Origin: Mortierella sp. BCC40632
Lineage: Eukaryota > Mortierellomycota > Mortierellomycetes > Mortierellales > Mortierellaceae
Direction of reading: 5' to 3'
Assembly (NCBI GenBank): GCA_011634665.1
Contig: WAEK01000015.1
Span: 165,001-229,000, forward strand
Length of the DNA: 64,000 nucleotides
The position numbers and the translations under genes were made by a program. The notes under the pieces were generated by a model, which searched no databases, was not told the DNA's origin, and was given only the letters and a program-made list of their open reading frames with translations. How positions within the stretch are numbered: the stretch's first letter is position 1; each line of letters opens with the position of its first letter. Positions 46,923 through 60,371 of this stretch are shown piece after piece.

Positions 46923-47532
46923 CTCTTGTCCTCCTCCCTCCCCCTTTTTTTTATGGTTGTTGTTATTGTTAGGATAAGCTGGTGAAGTAGTACGTATCAA
47001 ATATCTAATCGATCTTGAAGATGTATGTAGTCGCCTCTCCCTCCCCCTTCCTCCCATTGCTCATCTTTGTGGATATCCCTTTTTTGTATTCAATCGAAAT
47101 GGATGAGTGACAAGAGTCCTATCGATTTACTTGTGTGTGTGTGTGTGTGTGTGTGTTTATTTAAAAGACAACTGCTTTGATGGGTATCCTTAAATTTGGA
47201 GGTGAAGAAAGAGAGAGAGAGAGAGAAAGAGAGATCGACGCGTCCCCTGTTTCTTTTGAGAGGAGGAGGAGGGTGAGGAGAGTCAACAATGATCTTGGAG
47301 GAGCACTGTCTCCTCCCTTCCCCTTCTTTTTCATTTTTTCATTTTTTCATTTTTTTTCATTTTTTTTTTTTTTTTTTTCGTTCTTTCATTCTTTCATTCT
47401 TTCATTCTTTCATTCTTTCATTCATTCACTCTTCTCTGCCTACTACTCCGTTTTTTCTTTTTTTAATCCTAGGCACCTTTTCTTTTTTGTTCCGATCCAT
47501 GTCAAGCTCCTCTTCTCTGGCTCTGAGATCCC

Positions 47533-47563
<31 letters not shown>

Positions 47564-47728
47564 GGAAAGGAAAAAAAGAGAGGACGCACTGGACGCGTAT
47601 GTAGAGAGAAATAAGAAGAAAACGAAGAAGAAAAAGGAACAAGAGAGAAGGAGAAGAAGGAGAAGAAGGAGAAGGAAAAAAAAATAATAACACAAAAAAA
47701 TAAAAAAAAAAAAAAAAAGAATAGTCCT
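45524..47728. other. Intergenic region between convergent genes, no gene seen
   Basis: It holds a GT run (45594-45608), a poly-T (46169-46193), a (CT)n run (46868-46917), a GT run (47132-47155), a (CATT/CTTT)n array (47380-47430) and an A-run (about 47537-47562). Frames are short. The 3' UTR of the F-box gene would begin with the A45 run. Confidence 0.55.
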
Positions 47729-48850
47729 TTAAAGGATAAGACACTTGAACTTGCGGGCGGCTTTACGCTTGTATTCCATAATGTACTTGAATTGGCGTGG
47801 ATTAATGGCCCCGCGTCGTCGATCACGGACAAAATTCACGGCATCCTCTGAAGTCATTCCGGCTTCAATCAATGCGATCGCCACTAGTAAAGGCGCACTG
47901 TCCCATTTGTTTTATTTGTTGAGTGAGAGAATAAGTATGAGTGAGTATGCGTCGTGTGAGCATGCATATATGCATGTGTACAGGAGGAACAAACTAAAAA
48001 AAAAAAAAAAAACCAAAACAATGCAAAGAGTAATTTTCCGGTTCTCACAACTTTTTCTTTTTTCTTTGTAAGGGAGAGAAAAAGAGAGAAAGAGAGTAGG
48101 TGACGACTTACCGACCGAGTCCTGCGACGCAATGAACAGCAATGGCACCTTCGGGCTGGTGCTCTTGATCATCTCCGAACCGTTTCTCAACCAAGTCAAG
48201 CCATTCCTTGGTAATAGTCGAAGGTGGTCCTTCACCATCTCCAAATGGCCAATCCTGTTTCAAGTAGGTTGTTGAGGGTACCATCGAGTGTATATGTAAT
48301 TTTGATTTGTGTGGTTGTTCTAGTCAGTTTCTGCTCGCCATCCTCGACACGTATGTGTATGTGTGTGGTACTTTCTTCTTCTTTTTCGTTCTTTCTAGAA
48401 GCAGGAGAGTAGAGATCATGCAAAATAGCACGAAAAAAAAAGGGCATAGAGTCCTTACATATACTTTGATATCCTGGGCATCCAATGATTCTTTCGAGTA
48501 GGTTGGTTCACACACTCTGACCACGTCCTTGACTCCATGTCGAACGAATTCCTAAATAATAATAATAAAAAAGGATCCGCCCATGGAGTCAGGTAAAAAA
48601 GAACCTGAAAAGAAAAAAAGACATAATCTCGAGTTGCCTTTTCATCTGTTCCTTTGTTTGTCTCTCTTCCTCTCTTCTTTTCTGAGAGTTTCCCCATTTT
48701 GCTTACAGCGACATAGAGATGAAGATTGCTGTCTGAAGGGGCGTCTAGGACCAAGAACCGCATATGTTTGTGTTCAATCAAAGCTGGCCGGTTCAAAAGC
48801 CGTGGTGGTTGTGGGCCCGAAAGCATGGTCAGTGTCGAGGTTGAGGTCAT
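47729..48850 (-). CDS. PRL-type protein tyrosine phosphatase (PTP4A family) with CaaX box
   Basis: A small dual-specificity-like phosphatase, membrane-attached by prenylation in known members. Exons 48850-48707, 48551-48459, 48254-48112 and 47897-47729 close in phase, giving 182 residues. The N-terminal strand is FLVLDAPSDSNLHLYV. Then come VRVCEPTYSKE and the general-acid loop DWPFGDGEGP. The signature HCVAGLGR (Cys-x5-Arg) with the Ala-Gly-Leu-Gly-Arg form is typical of PRLs, and APLLVAIALIE and RRRGAINPRQFKYI follow. The last residues are a basic KRKAARKFK followed by CLIL, a CaaX motif whose final Leu favours geranylgeranylation. The ATG at 48850 is the first in frame that gives a family-like length. 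Confidence 0.93.
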
Positions 48851-48967
48851 CACCACACTTCAAAGTGATGTCCTGTTGAGTCTGGAGAGGAGCGTTTTTT
48901 TTTTTTTTTTCCCGGAAATGGACCAGTGTGCTGACTGACTATTTGTTGATCCTGTCCTCTTGAATCC

Positions 48968-49003
<36 letters not shown>

Positions 49004-49389
49004 AGCATGCATGTCCATGAGAGAGAAAGAGAGAGAAAAAAAGAAAAAGAAAAAGCATTGTCAGTCTTCTCATGAACTTTTCTTGCGTTTTGAAGATGCG
49101 GGAAATGCAACCATTTCGGACTTGTATAAACACACGCACGCACAAGCCGATGTAGTTGATGGGAGAACAATCTGCCTGAAACACACACACACACATACTC
49201 GCTCACTCACACAATACACACAGCTATAAAAAAAAGAGTCCGTGTCTGTCTTTGTCGATGTTTGTTGTGCTGTTGGTCCTCTTTTTTGTTCTTTTTTAGA
49301 GGTACCCTTTTGTAGAAAAGAGAATCGCTTTTGTGGTTTGGTTTGCTGACAACAACAAAAAAAAAAAAAGAAAGAAAAACGGAGCGTCC

Positions 49390-49423
<34 letters not shown>

Positions 49424-52032
49424 GAAATCTGGGGAAACTGTTGAATTGTCCAAAAAAAGAGCAAAAAAAATACGAAATATTAAGAGACAAGTGAGCTCGT
49501 GTGAGTGAAAAAGGATTGTCATGGCAGCACAAAAAATGGTCCAGGAACAAAGAAATTACATACTGACGACAACATCCCAAAAGAGGTAGGTTGTGCAGAG
49601 AGGATCCGTGTACGTCAGGGGGGGAGAGAGGAGGGGGAAGAGAAGGGGGTGGTGGAGGTGGATAGAGAGAGAGAGAGCGACATAGTGAGCCAGTGCGTTG
49701 TTCAGGGTCAAAGTCTGCCTGTTGTAATCAAAGGGTTGGATGGAGATCTTCCTTTTCTTCTTTTTACAAAAAGGAAATCCATGGTCGCTGGATGTGAGGC
49801 TTGGTGTGTTTCTAGCTTTTGCCTATTCCTCATTCTAGGATGACCAAAAGAGCTGTCCGCAAAGTAAAAGGAAAGAAAGAGAGAAAGAAGGAAAGAAAGA
49901 ACGAAAAAAAAAAAAAAAAAAAAAAAGAGCTCAAGACCCAGATATTAGCTCCGTCTTGTGGATGAGCTAGTGGACGCGTTCCGAAGGATAGTGGGATAGA
50001 AGGGGTGGAAGGGCGATGAGGGAAAGTGACCAAGAAGGTACCAAGTCATGAGCGTGAAAAAAATATATACGCCAGTTCGAGTATACAGATTCAGATCGAT
50101 CTAGACGCGTCTAACATTATCGCTCTTGGTCAAGAGCGATTGGCAGATGACAGAGAGAGAAGGAGAGAGAAAGAGAGAGAGAGAGAAATAGGGCATAGAT
50201 CTGATCTCTGAACTGCAAAGCAATAATGGAAGCATCCAAGAGGGTCGTCCATGGACAGCTGTTCTATTTGATACCCCTCCGGCGTCTCTTCGGCGTCTCT
50301 TCGGCGTCTCTTCGGCATCCCATCATAATCTCTTTGATATCCCGTTAGCATCCCATTGGCGTCCGGGTTTTGTATTTTTGGCTCGATGCCCGATTCAAGC
50401 AGCCTGTCCCTTTTTTTTTTTTTTTTTTCCTCCTTCGCGGCGCCATGCTTCCCGTTCAGTTCCGTTACTTACCAGCCAGGGCAAAAGTTGCTCAACTTGA
50501 ATGCGCCACACCATGGTGGATAGAGGACATAATGGTCGGTGTCTACGGGGGAGGGGATTGCTAAAGATGGTTCGATCATGCCCAACATAGCCCACTGAAT
50601 ACTCCAATGACAATCCTAGGACGCAGAAGAGTGGGAATGGCGCCATTGTAGCCTTGTACGTACCTGATGCGTGTGTGTGTTGTGTATGCGTGTTTTTTTT
50701 TTCCTCTTTTCATTTTTCTATGCCCCTGACAACCCAGCTTGCTTAAGTCTGGTGCATGGGATGATCTGTGAGTGGACGAGAGAAAGAGAGGCGCCTCAAG
50801 ATTCAAACTCCACCAAGCTTCGGTTACTGAACGGCCATTCTCTTTCTCCCCACCTCCTCCCACTTCCAACAAACGGTGCGGAGAAGGAAACAGACCACCA
50901 GAACAAGCTGAATGGGTACGATGGGTCAAATCCTTCTCGAGAAGGCCTGTGATTTTTCGTCTCCGTCCAACCATGCGAAAAAAAAAAAAGAAAAAATAGA
51001 GAAAAAAGTCCCCCATCTTCCTTGGGCTGATCCATAATTCTTGGTTAATAACTTGGCTGAACCGTGGAGCGAGAGGGGTACAGCCCACCAAGATGGATTT
51101 AGGTCCCTTCTTGGTCGTGGACGAACCCGTGGACCCTGAGTTTACTCCAGTACCTGATTGTGTATCTTTGTTTTTTTTTTTTTTTTTTTTTTTTTTTTTG
51201 GTGTGGTTTGAGGTATGTCCAGTTTTGTAGATCAGTCATTTCTTGGGGCTTGATCGTTCTAGCCCCCTCCCCCTCTCCAGGAATGGTGGCTCTTGATTTT
51301 TATTTCCTACACAGAGTCCGTTCAATAAATGAAAAGGTTTAAGGATTCTCCAGGAGCTACAGCAATGGTTTTTTCTTACTGTGACCAGAGTTCCTGTAGA
51401 TACCCTGGTGAACTGAAAAAAACTTTTTTTTTTTTTGGCTCAAACCTCAGGCTCACTTCACGCCTTAAAAATCAAAAGGGCGAGGAGCAGAAAAAAAAAA
51501 GGTCTAGCAGAGAACAAAGTGTAAAAAGGACCCACATTCCATTAAACTACTGACCTTGTCCAAAAGAGCTTTTTTTTTTTTTTTTTTTTTTTTTTTGTCG
51601 TTGAGTCAGCGGCAATGAGGAAAAAAAAAAAGAGCGATGCTTGGTCACAAGTTCACAATAAGCTGGATCTGAAAGTAACCCCCCCTCCCCCCCCCCCCCT
51701 CCTATTCCTCTCCTCTCCTCCATCTAGTTTCTCTAGAGAAGGCCAGGAACAGACCAAAAGTTGATGGTGTTTGCTTCTGGACGATGAGAGTGTGGCAAAA
51801 TCAAAGTTAGGGTGTCCTTCGTCCTCCCTCCCCTCTTGTGTGTTGCTGCAGCTTTTTTTTTTTTTTTTTTTCGGTACGTATGTAGTTCTCGACCCTTACT
51901 TTTTTACCCATTGCCGGAAGAAATAAGCTATGTTTGGGGGAAACACAAGCATATGCAAAGCCATGCTACTTCGACATCATAAAGCGGGTTGGTACCAACC
52001 TACCCGAGTTTTTTTTTTTTTTTTCTTTTACA

Positions 52033-52066
<34 letters not shown>

Positions 52067-54160
52067 CAACTACAGTCCTGTCTTCCTCCTGACTTTCTTT
52101 TGCACGAAGGGTGTCGTTGAGCCTGCGTGTTTGTCGTGCAAGGGTGCCCTGTCAACAAATAGCTCCGACGGAGATGCATCCTTTGTTTCTCCACTCTTAC
52201 GGATAGTAACCAACTCTCCCAAGGATAGGACGAGAGGAGAAAGAGGAGTAGATCTGTATGTAAAAAATGGGGAGCAAAAAAAAAAAGGACTTCAGTGATG
52301 AGGCATTATTAATCCCCTTTGGGGTGTATGTGTGTGTACAAGCCTCCTTCTTCACTCAGACCTTGCACATGCAGTCAGTTTTGACAAGTCTCGGAGATGT
52401 CGAGAGTGGCTAGATGAGAGAGAGATCTGGACACATGGTCGATCGAAGAGGAGAGGTTTGACATCCGAACGCTAAAACAACTTGAATCCCGGGTAAGTGT
52501 TATATGTGCACGTTATGTGCGTGTCAGAAGCACTGTGCTGCCCCCTTGTCTGCCACGTTGTATTCTGTGCCTCTGTGTGCTTGCATTTCCATGCTGAAAA
52601 TGTTCCTCCTCCTCATCCTCCTCCTCCTCCTCCTCCTGCTTCTCCCTGCTTCCCTTCTCTCGAGGACAGAGGCTGGAAGGTAAAGCCCGATAAGATCCGT
52701 GGTCCATAGTGCGGTCACCCTAAAGGTGGCGACAGGCTCTGTCTCATTTCCTGGGTTCCTACTCGATCCGTCTCGCGAGGAGAGCTCTCGAGGTGGGAAA
52801 ATAAAATAAAATAAATTCAAGACCCTGGCGCGCGCCCAATTTGGGACGATCTGATAACTAAAAGGGGAAGAACACTCTGTTAGAAAAGCCTGACTAGGAG
52901 GGTTGGTTCAAGCTATTCTCGCCTCACCATTCTCATCTCTCCCCATGGACCCGCCATTTTGTCGTGGTCGGAGCAGTTACATTAGGCAGGAGGATGGATA
53001 GGTTTCTCTGACAGGGCACTTGTCTTTTTTTTCTCCTTCTGTCATCAAGCCTGTCCTCAGCTGCGTGGAAAACTTCCATGGGTTCCATGGCACAAAGTAC
53101 TTTAAACAATTGAAGAGGAAGCGAGTTGTGGCATAAAATGTACTAGGCTAAACTTGCCCAGCCATCCCATCCCAGCCCAGACACCTGTAAGGCCCGCAAA
53201 CTCAGCGGACCAACGATAGGGTGTCGCCCAAGGACTGAGGGGGTGAGAATAGGGAAAAAAAAAAAAAAAAAAAAAGTGAGCACAGAGCAGTGTTTTCGGC
53301 GCATCAGATAAACTCACACACGCCGTGTCCCTTACCCTGCCCGCGCATCTCATGTGTGCCCGCGCAACCCTGCAGCGACATTTATCAGATGGTGCATTTT
53401 TTTTTTTTTTTTTTTTTTTCGGTCCTCTGATGGTCTTGACGCTGATTCGATTCGAGTCGAGGGGCTAGAGTTCTGGATCCCGCTTGCTTATGCTCTTGCT
53501 CACTCACTCTCCTTCCTTAGCTAGTTCCGAGGGCGGGATGTTAAAGCCAAACCCGACCCGTTGTGTTTCTGCCTCTTTGCAAAAAAGAGCTACTTCAGAT
53601 AGTTATCTGATCTGATACGGGGGAGAGAAGGTGATGACTCTCTGTCCTCGCAATGCTCCATTCTTTAGCAGCCCAGGACCAGGGTTGTGGTTTCACCATC
53701 ATCGCCAGCGTCACTCCCTGGTTGCAAAGAAGTGACCACCCGGTCTCGGCACCACGTTTGGTCTGGACAATCCACCGTTTCTTGAGCTGTGCCGAAAAGT
53801 TCTCTGCAGAGACCTCACTGTCCTGCCTGTATAATGAGCCCTTACTGATCGGGCGCCGCCGTTCAACAATTTGTCTCCGCCAACAACAAATGTATAAAAG
53901 TAGGTATCTCGATCTCCTCTTTTTGTCCCTTTTTTTTTCTCTTTTCTTCTCGTCCGTCCTCGACACTTTCGACCACCCCCTGTTTCCTGACCCTTCCCCC
54001 CCCCCCAGTCAGAGTTGTTGTCTCCCACACTTCTCTCTATATTCTCCCTCTCTTCCTCTCCTCCAAATTTCTGTCCGCCGCCTCGTTCGTTCTGACGACT
54101 GACCGGAACCTGTGATAGATCTCAATCCTCTTATCTTTCCTCACTCTCCATTCATCCCCA
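48851..54160. other. 5.3-kb gene-free region with homopolymers
   Basis: I find no credible gene. Contents include an A-run (48970-49001), another at 49391-49418, a GA-rich block at 49611-49680, an A-run (49901-49926), a T-run (51171-51199), a C-rich run (51680-51702), T-runs (51854-51871, 52009-52024, 52039-52065), an A-run (53251-53274) and a T-run (53397-53420). A frame at 53653-54102 (149 codons) has mixed composition but no recognised motif and overlaps the MFS promoter. The last 150 bases before 54161 are pyrimidine-rich with a TATATTC element, probably the MFS promoter. Confidence 0.5.
50280..50316 (+). repeat. 12-bp tandem repeat (CGGCGTCTCTTC), three copies
   Basis: Three exact head-to-tail copies, with partial or degenerate copies on both sides (GGCATCC, GTTAGCATCC, TTGGCGTCC). 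It is GC-richer than its surroundings. Confidence 0.9.
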
Positions 54161-56145
54161 ATGGACAATTCCGCTGAAAGGGGCATCGAAGCCCCCGAGC
54201 TCGCCTCGAGCTCCAAAATTCTGGACCGCAGTCTCTTCTCCCGCAAGGAATACCTGTTCCTCTGCGCTGGGTAGGTGATCACCCTCCATCCTGGGTTCCT
54301 CCCATACCTCTCCTTCACCAACCTCTTCATATCTTTCTTTCACCTCCTCTCCATGCCATTATTGGTGTCCTCATTCCTAGTGTTGCCATGAAGCCTTTTT
54401 CTTTTGTCCTGCCAAACATTTCCTCCCTATCCCTTCCGTTTTCCTTTGCTCTTGTTTGTCGAATCTGACAAGAGATTGCATGCCGCAAAGAGCTTTCTGT
54501 GCTAATCAGGGAAAAAAAAAAATGCCCGCCGTTATTTTATTTTTCTCACACTAGTGTCCTGATCCAGGCGTTCATGTACTCGTTCGAAGTCAACCTTATG
54601 TACAACGCCCTCAGTTATGTCACGGCCTACCTCGTTGCATCCTCGTTGGGAAGTGTTTTGCCCATCATTCTTCAGATCCTGTCTGCTGCTCTTGTGCCCT
54701 TGTACACCAAGGTCTCTGACGTCTTTGGTCGTGCAGAGTCTTTGACTGCCGCCATGATCCTCTACTTGGTCGGTTATGCCATCCAAGGCAATGCTACAGC
54801 TTTTCTTCACCTCGCCATCGGTCAGATTTTCTATGGCATGGGTAGCACGGGTATGCAGACCTTGACCCAAGTCCTGATTGCCGATACTACCAAGCTCATC
54901 AACCGTGGTATCATGTTTGCACTCTGGGATCTCCCTTCGGCTATCAACATCTTCACCACCCAGGTCCTGACCGACCCCATGACCAAGCCCGGTCCTGGTG
55001 AACCCAAGGACAAGTGGCGCCGTGTGTACTTGGTTGTTGGTCTCCTCTCCCTTGTCGGTGCCATTGCCATCCTGGTTCCTCTCTGGTACTTGCAGAAGAA
55101 GGCTGAGCGCAAGGCTCCCCAAGCTCACAAGCGTCGTTCGCTTCTCTGGTTGTTGCACGAGTTCGATGTGATCGGAGCCGTGTTGATTACCCTCGCCATG
55201 AGCTTGACCCTTTTGCCCATGGCTTTGGCCAAGACCTACGAGGGCAACTGGAAGAACGGAAGCATCATCGGAATGTTCTGCAGTGGTATCGTCTTCTTTA
55301 TCATCTTGGTCCTCTGGGAAGTCAAGTTCACAAACAGGCCAATCATGTCGATGAAGATTTGGTCCAACCCTACGGCATTCGGTGGTCTCGTTGTGTGCAT
55401 GATGATGACAGTCATGGCGGCGATGAACTGGCAATACTTTACTCTCTACTTGGTCGTTTCCCGTGATCTTTCTTTCGGTGATGCCTTGTTGCTGGAACGT
55501 GGTTACCAGATTGCTTATCTTGTCTTCCAGTTGATCACTGCCTTGATGATGAAGCGCTGGAACATCACTCGCCCCTTCGTCTGGATCGGTATCGTCATCC
55601 ACACTGCCGGTATCGGTCTCATGATCCCTGCCCGTCTCCCTACCTCCTCAGATGCTTTGGTCGTCATTTCCCAGACCATTGTCGGTGCTGCTGGTGGTAT
55701 GGCCAACATTGCCTCGAACGTCCTTGTCACTGGTGTTGTTGCCAGGAAGGATGTCGCCACCGTCATTGGTGCCACTCAGATCATGGGATCCTTCGGCAGT
55801 GCTTTCGGTGCTGCTTTGTCTGGAGGCATCTGGACTCAGTACCTGCCCACCCGTTTGGCCCTCCGCATTACTGGTCCCTATGATGAGAACTTGGCCATGA
55901 ACGATCCTTTGACTTATATTCCCAGCTTGGATCCCGTCACCAAGGCTCAGTTGGTCCATGCCTACTCTGATTCGCAGTTGTTGATGTCGATCATCTCGTG
56001 CGCTTTGGCCGTCTTTGCCTGCTGCTGTGCTGCAATGATGAAGCCCATTGATCTTCACAGAGATCAGTACCAGGAGGAGTTGGAGGAGGCCGGAGCCGTT
56101 GCTATGGACAACCATATGACCGATAGCAAGGCGGAAGTCAAGTAG
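54161..56145 (+). CDS. MFS transporter, siderophore-iron-transporter-like
   Basis: A plasma- or vesicle-membrane carrier resembling the fungal Arn/Str (siderochrome) proton-coupled transporters, which import ferric siderophores. The substrate is inferred. Exons 54161-54270 and 54555-56145 join in phase (Gly codon split), giving 566 residues with about 14 hydrophobic segments, the number usual for this subfamily. Landmarks are SFEVNLMYNALSYVTAY in the first helix region; SDVFGRAESL, the cytoplasmic loop 2-3 MFS signature; GMGSTGMQTLTQVLIADTT; and RRVYLVVGLLSLVGAI. The cytosolic N-terminus is MDNSAERGIEAPEL and the tail is acidic and hydrophilic. The ORF is long and clean. Predicted function needs an iron or siderophore phenotype to settle it. 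Confidence 0.9.
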
Positions 56146-59100
56146 ACGTTTTCTCTTCTCTCCTTCCTTCCTTTCTCCCCCCGCCCCGTTTTTCCTTCTC
56201 ACTGGTGCAGTTGTTGGTCCGACGTCCTAGTTACCCTTCCTTTCACTTTGACATTGCTGAACCATTTCCGCCCTGTGCCTGAATTGTTCTGAATTATGCC
56301 AAGGCTGTATATCCCTTCATTTCGCCCGTCCATCCTTTGTTCTGTACCAAACTAGTTTAATTAGCATCTTTTAAGTAATATATCGCATCCCCTTTTTTTT
56401 GTTCCTCACTTTGCTGTGTTGCGATACCTTGTCCGTTAGAGGTTCTTTGGTGTGGTGCATTTTATTGTGTTGCAGTGCAATCGAGATTTGGAGTACGGAT
56501 AGGGACATGTCTGCTCATTCTGAATGAGAGAAGCTGGTGAAGAGGGAAGCAGTGCGAAATGGGACGAGAGAGAAAGAGAGAAAGAGAGATAGAGAGGAGA
56601 GAAAGAGAGAAGGGGAGAAGGAGAAAAAGAGAGAAAGAGAAAGAAAAGAGAAAGGCCCATTTTAGTAGTTGTCTTGAATCAAAAGTCGATCCAGTGCTCC
56701 TGTCGACTTTAAAATGGGCTTTGAAAGCATACGTGACTTGGGGGATGGACCTAAAAGGGAGGAGGAGAAGGATAGAATTGCTCTCACCCAACAATAAAAT
56801 GGATTTCGGAAGGTAGTATCCCCTCCCCCCCTTCTGATAGAAAGGAAGGTCAGTAGACGCGTTAATGATCTAGAGGAGGAAAAGGCAAAGAGGAACAAGA
56901 GTATTTGTAGGCTCATTGCTGCAATGAGCTTGGACAATTGACTCACTCCATTTGACTGTGACATGGGATTCTTACCCTTGGTAACTAGGACGCGACGAGG
57001 GTAGAAATTATGTAGTCAAAAAAAAAAAAAAAAAAAAAAAAAAAAGAAAGAGTTTGCTTTACATGATGTGCGAAAATGAAGACTGAGGAAAGCTAGGCTT
57101 CTCCGTCCGAGATGCTTTAGCGAATCCAGACAAGGATCCTAGAATGATCTGAGTTTATAGGTTGGTTCTACTAAAAAAAAAAAAAAAAAAAAGTGGGTTA
57201 ATTGCCTTCCTGCAAGGCCTGTTGCACAGATCCAAAGGGCCTGGCCTGTGTTGTGAAGGGCTTATTTGCGCGGCAAAAAAAAAAAAAAAAAAAAAATAGA
57301 TGCTGATAAAACAAATGCAGAAGCTTTGTTGAAGTAGTAGTCCTATATATCCCATGCTCCTTCTACTGTTGTTTTTAGTTGTTGATCTACTTCTCTACTA
57401 GTTCTCTCTTCAAAGCTAAAAAAAAAAAAAAAAAAAAAGGTACATAGGACCTTTTGAGCGAGTCTTCCAGGCACTAGGCAGCATGACAAGTCTTCTTTAT
57501 CTTCACACCCATTCAGGCTAGTCTTGACACCTTTACCTAAGTTTAGCTCAAGAGTGCAGGGAGAAGAAACTTGCCTAGCGTGATTTGGAGCGGCTCTGAT
57601 ATAAAAAAGAAACCAAGGAGAAGAGTGGGAGGTAATTGATGCACAGGGCGGGTATCCAGAAAAAGAAGGAGCGGGTGTCCAATCACTTTTAGAGGGGTAG
57701 GGGTGGGAAAGGAGAGAGTGGGATGAGGTTGAGAAACGAGGCTCAAAGCTGATTGATAAAGGGGTTCTGTATGGAAAAGATAAGAGGAAGAAGAAAGAAG
57801 AAGAAGGAGAAAAAAAAAAGAGGCTTGGGGGTGAGAGGGAGAGAGGGGGACGCGTCGGACTGAGATGGAGAGCAAAGAGGATGAGAGTGGATGAGAGTGG
57901 AGAGATGAGAGGCAAATGTACATTCCAAGTTGGAGTGAATTGTGGTCGTGAGGTTGCTTTCCAAAACGAGACATGGACATCCCAAATAGGGATAAGCATA
58001 CAAACATACAAAACAGAGCTTATTTTTTTTTTTTTTTTTTTTTTTTTTTGTCCCAGGGACAATGAGGCACAGGGTTCGGATCAATGATCCAGAAGAGTCA
58101 ATGCCGGGATCAATCGAACCATCGCAAATGCACACCAGCCAGAGTTACCATCTCTCTTCTTCTCAGCCCCAGTCTCCAAGACTAGACGCTCACAAAGAGT
58201 GAGCGACGTGGAGAGAAAAGAAAAGAGAAAAAGAAAATGATGCGATAAAGTCATCCCACCTCGGTTTCGGATGCTGTTCCTATAGTCAGACAATCGTGTG
58301 TGTGTGTGTGTGTGAACGCAAAAAAGAAGATTGACCAGGATGGGGATTGAGGCGTCATTGTCAGTGGTATCCGAAGAGGATGGGTGACACGTGCGCCAAA
58401 GCGTGCATGCACCCAAAAATGCCATCTGGAGAAGAGCCACTCTGTGTTGCTTTTGGCGAGCAAGGGGGTGAAAAGAGTAGGTAGAGAGGAGAAAAAAAAA
58501 AAAGAGGCACCGCACGAAGGGAGACTCACTCCTCTCTCCTTTCCCTTGTCTCATTCCAGGTATAGATGTCTGGTGTGGCAACACACCGTTCTTGCTCATA
58601 AGCTCAATTGGCGACAAGAAGAGACCTCGCCACGGCAATGGGGTGGGGCCAATGGGTTGCAAAAGAAACCGAGTAGGCCGAGAAGACTTGGAGCAAAAGA
58701 AGCGCAGCAGGGAGCCTGGTCCTATTAGACTTTGTTGTCCTGGTGTGGTGTAGTCTGGTAGTCCGGTGAAAAGAGAGAGAGAGAGAGAGAAAGAAAGAAA
58801 TAGAAGAGGAGAGCACGAAAGAGGATACAAGAGCGCCATTGGGCTGAGAGAACCCAACCAAGGAGTGGGACAGACAAGGCCAAGACTCGCCACCTCACTT
58901 TCCTCCTCTCTCGACCTCGTCGTCCCTTTTTCCTCTCCCGCCTTCTCACCATTTTTTTTTTTTTTCTCTCTCTCGCTCTTTCTTTCTATCTCTGTCTTTT
59001 TTCTCTCTCTCTCTCTCTCTTTCTCTTTCTTTCTTTCTTTCTTTCTTTCTTTTTCTCTTTCGAAAACTTATCCACCCACTCACCAACCCAACCACTTTTT

Positions 59101-59302
59101 TCTTCATTCTCACTGTTGCTTGCCATCTGAACCACCGTGCGTCTCATCCTACATCCCCCCCCCTCATTCTCCATTCCTCTTCATTGCTCATTGCTCTCCT
59201 TTTGGGTGACCCTGTTTTCTCTCTCTCTTGTTTGCTCGCTCCCCCTTTCCCCTCTACTTCCTCTCTTCTTCTCCCACCCCCCACCCCCGCAATAGCCTAT
59301 CC
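56146..59302. other. Intergenic region between MFS and ceramide synthase genes
   Basis: No gene is supported over 3.1 kb. It holds a GA-rich block (56567-56655), A-runs (57018-57045, 57174-57192, 57277-57297, 57419-57438), a T-run (58023-58049) and a GT run (58298-58313). From about 58950 to 59290 the plus strand is almost entirely pyrimidine, including CT and CTTT arrays, up to ATG 59303. This last part is probably the promoter/leader of the ceramide synthase gene. Minus-strand frames of up to 270 codons across 57.3-58.9 kb are low-complexity. Confidence 0.5.
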
Positions 59303-60340
59303 ATGGCATCCACCGTACCAGCCGCAAAGAGGCAGACAGGCATTCATGTGCCCGCCTCCTCTGTGTCTGTTCCCGAGAAGGCCAGTTCAAAGGGTTCCTC
59401 TGGTCGTCGAAGCTCGCAGCACGCAGACGCCATGAATACTCAACACAGAAAAGGTCTCCTCGGGGCCATGGCAAGGCATCAGATCGGTAAGATAACAATT
59501 GCCAGTGCGCACACTAATGTACCTTGACCCTCTGAACCAAACCATTAATTATCCGACTACAACCACGACCACGACGACCACGACAACAACAACGATGACC
59601 AACTCTTTCTTTTCTGTCTCTGAATGTACTTGTAATAGATGGTCCTTTGGTCTTGATTATCGCCGTGATGGGAATGCATGCGCTCTTTCCCTCGTCGTTT
59701 GCCAGAAAGTTTATTCTCTTCCAGGCCTATGATGCCACGACCGACACCTATGGACAGTCGACAGATGATCTTTTCTTTCTTCTCTTTTGGGTGGCCGTCT
59801 TCACCTTCCTTCGAGCAGCCTTGATGACCTATGTGTTGATGCCAATGTCAAGACGAATGGGTGCAACCTCTGAGCGTTCAGTGGTGCGTTTCGCGGAACA
59901 AGGCTGGTCTTGTCTCTACTACTCTTGTAGTTGGGTTCTTGGCATGGTAAGAGAAAGCCATTTTTTTTTTTTTGCATGGCGCCAGGACAGCCTTGTGGCT
60001 GCTGGCCTTGAAAATATTACACACAGAAAAAGCAAGAGCCGGATATATGACAGCACGCGAGTCAAGTCTTGGTGGATTGTGCTTGGGGTGTGTGTGTGTG
60101 TGTGTGTATGTGTGTGTGGGAGAGAGAGAGAGAGAGAGAGGTGTGTGTGTGGACCACGGAGGTGTCCAAAATGAGACGGGATGACCTCCAAGGAAACGGG
60201 TTTCTTTCAAACTCCCTTTGGGCTGAGGTATCCTGCCCAATGAGAGAAGATTGAGGTGGCTGTTCTTTGCAAAGCTGGACTTCAAGGCAGAAAAAAAAAA
60301 AAAAAAATAAAATAAAATAAAGAGGGGGGGGGGAGGTAAG

Positions 60341-60371
<31 letters not shown>

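Noticed and set aside
53653..54102. 149-codon frame before the MFS gene
   Set aside because: Mixed composition at its start, but no recognisable family, and the second half runs into the pyrimidine-rich MFS leader. Not enough to call a gene.
54532..55602. 356-codon minus-strand frame opposite the MFS transporter
   Set aside because: It is a shadow of the strongly supported transporter frame: the product is very polar, has no motif, and lies wholly antisense.
57343..58893. Minus-strand frames of 239 and 270 codons
   Set aside because: Composition is dominated by Ser, Leu, Phe and Pro from CT and poly-A/T repeats, overlapping frames are equally open, and no domain or consistent splicing was seen.
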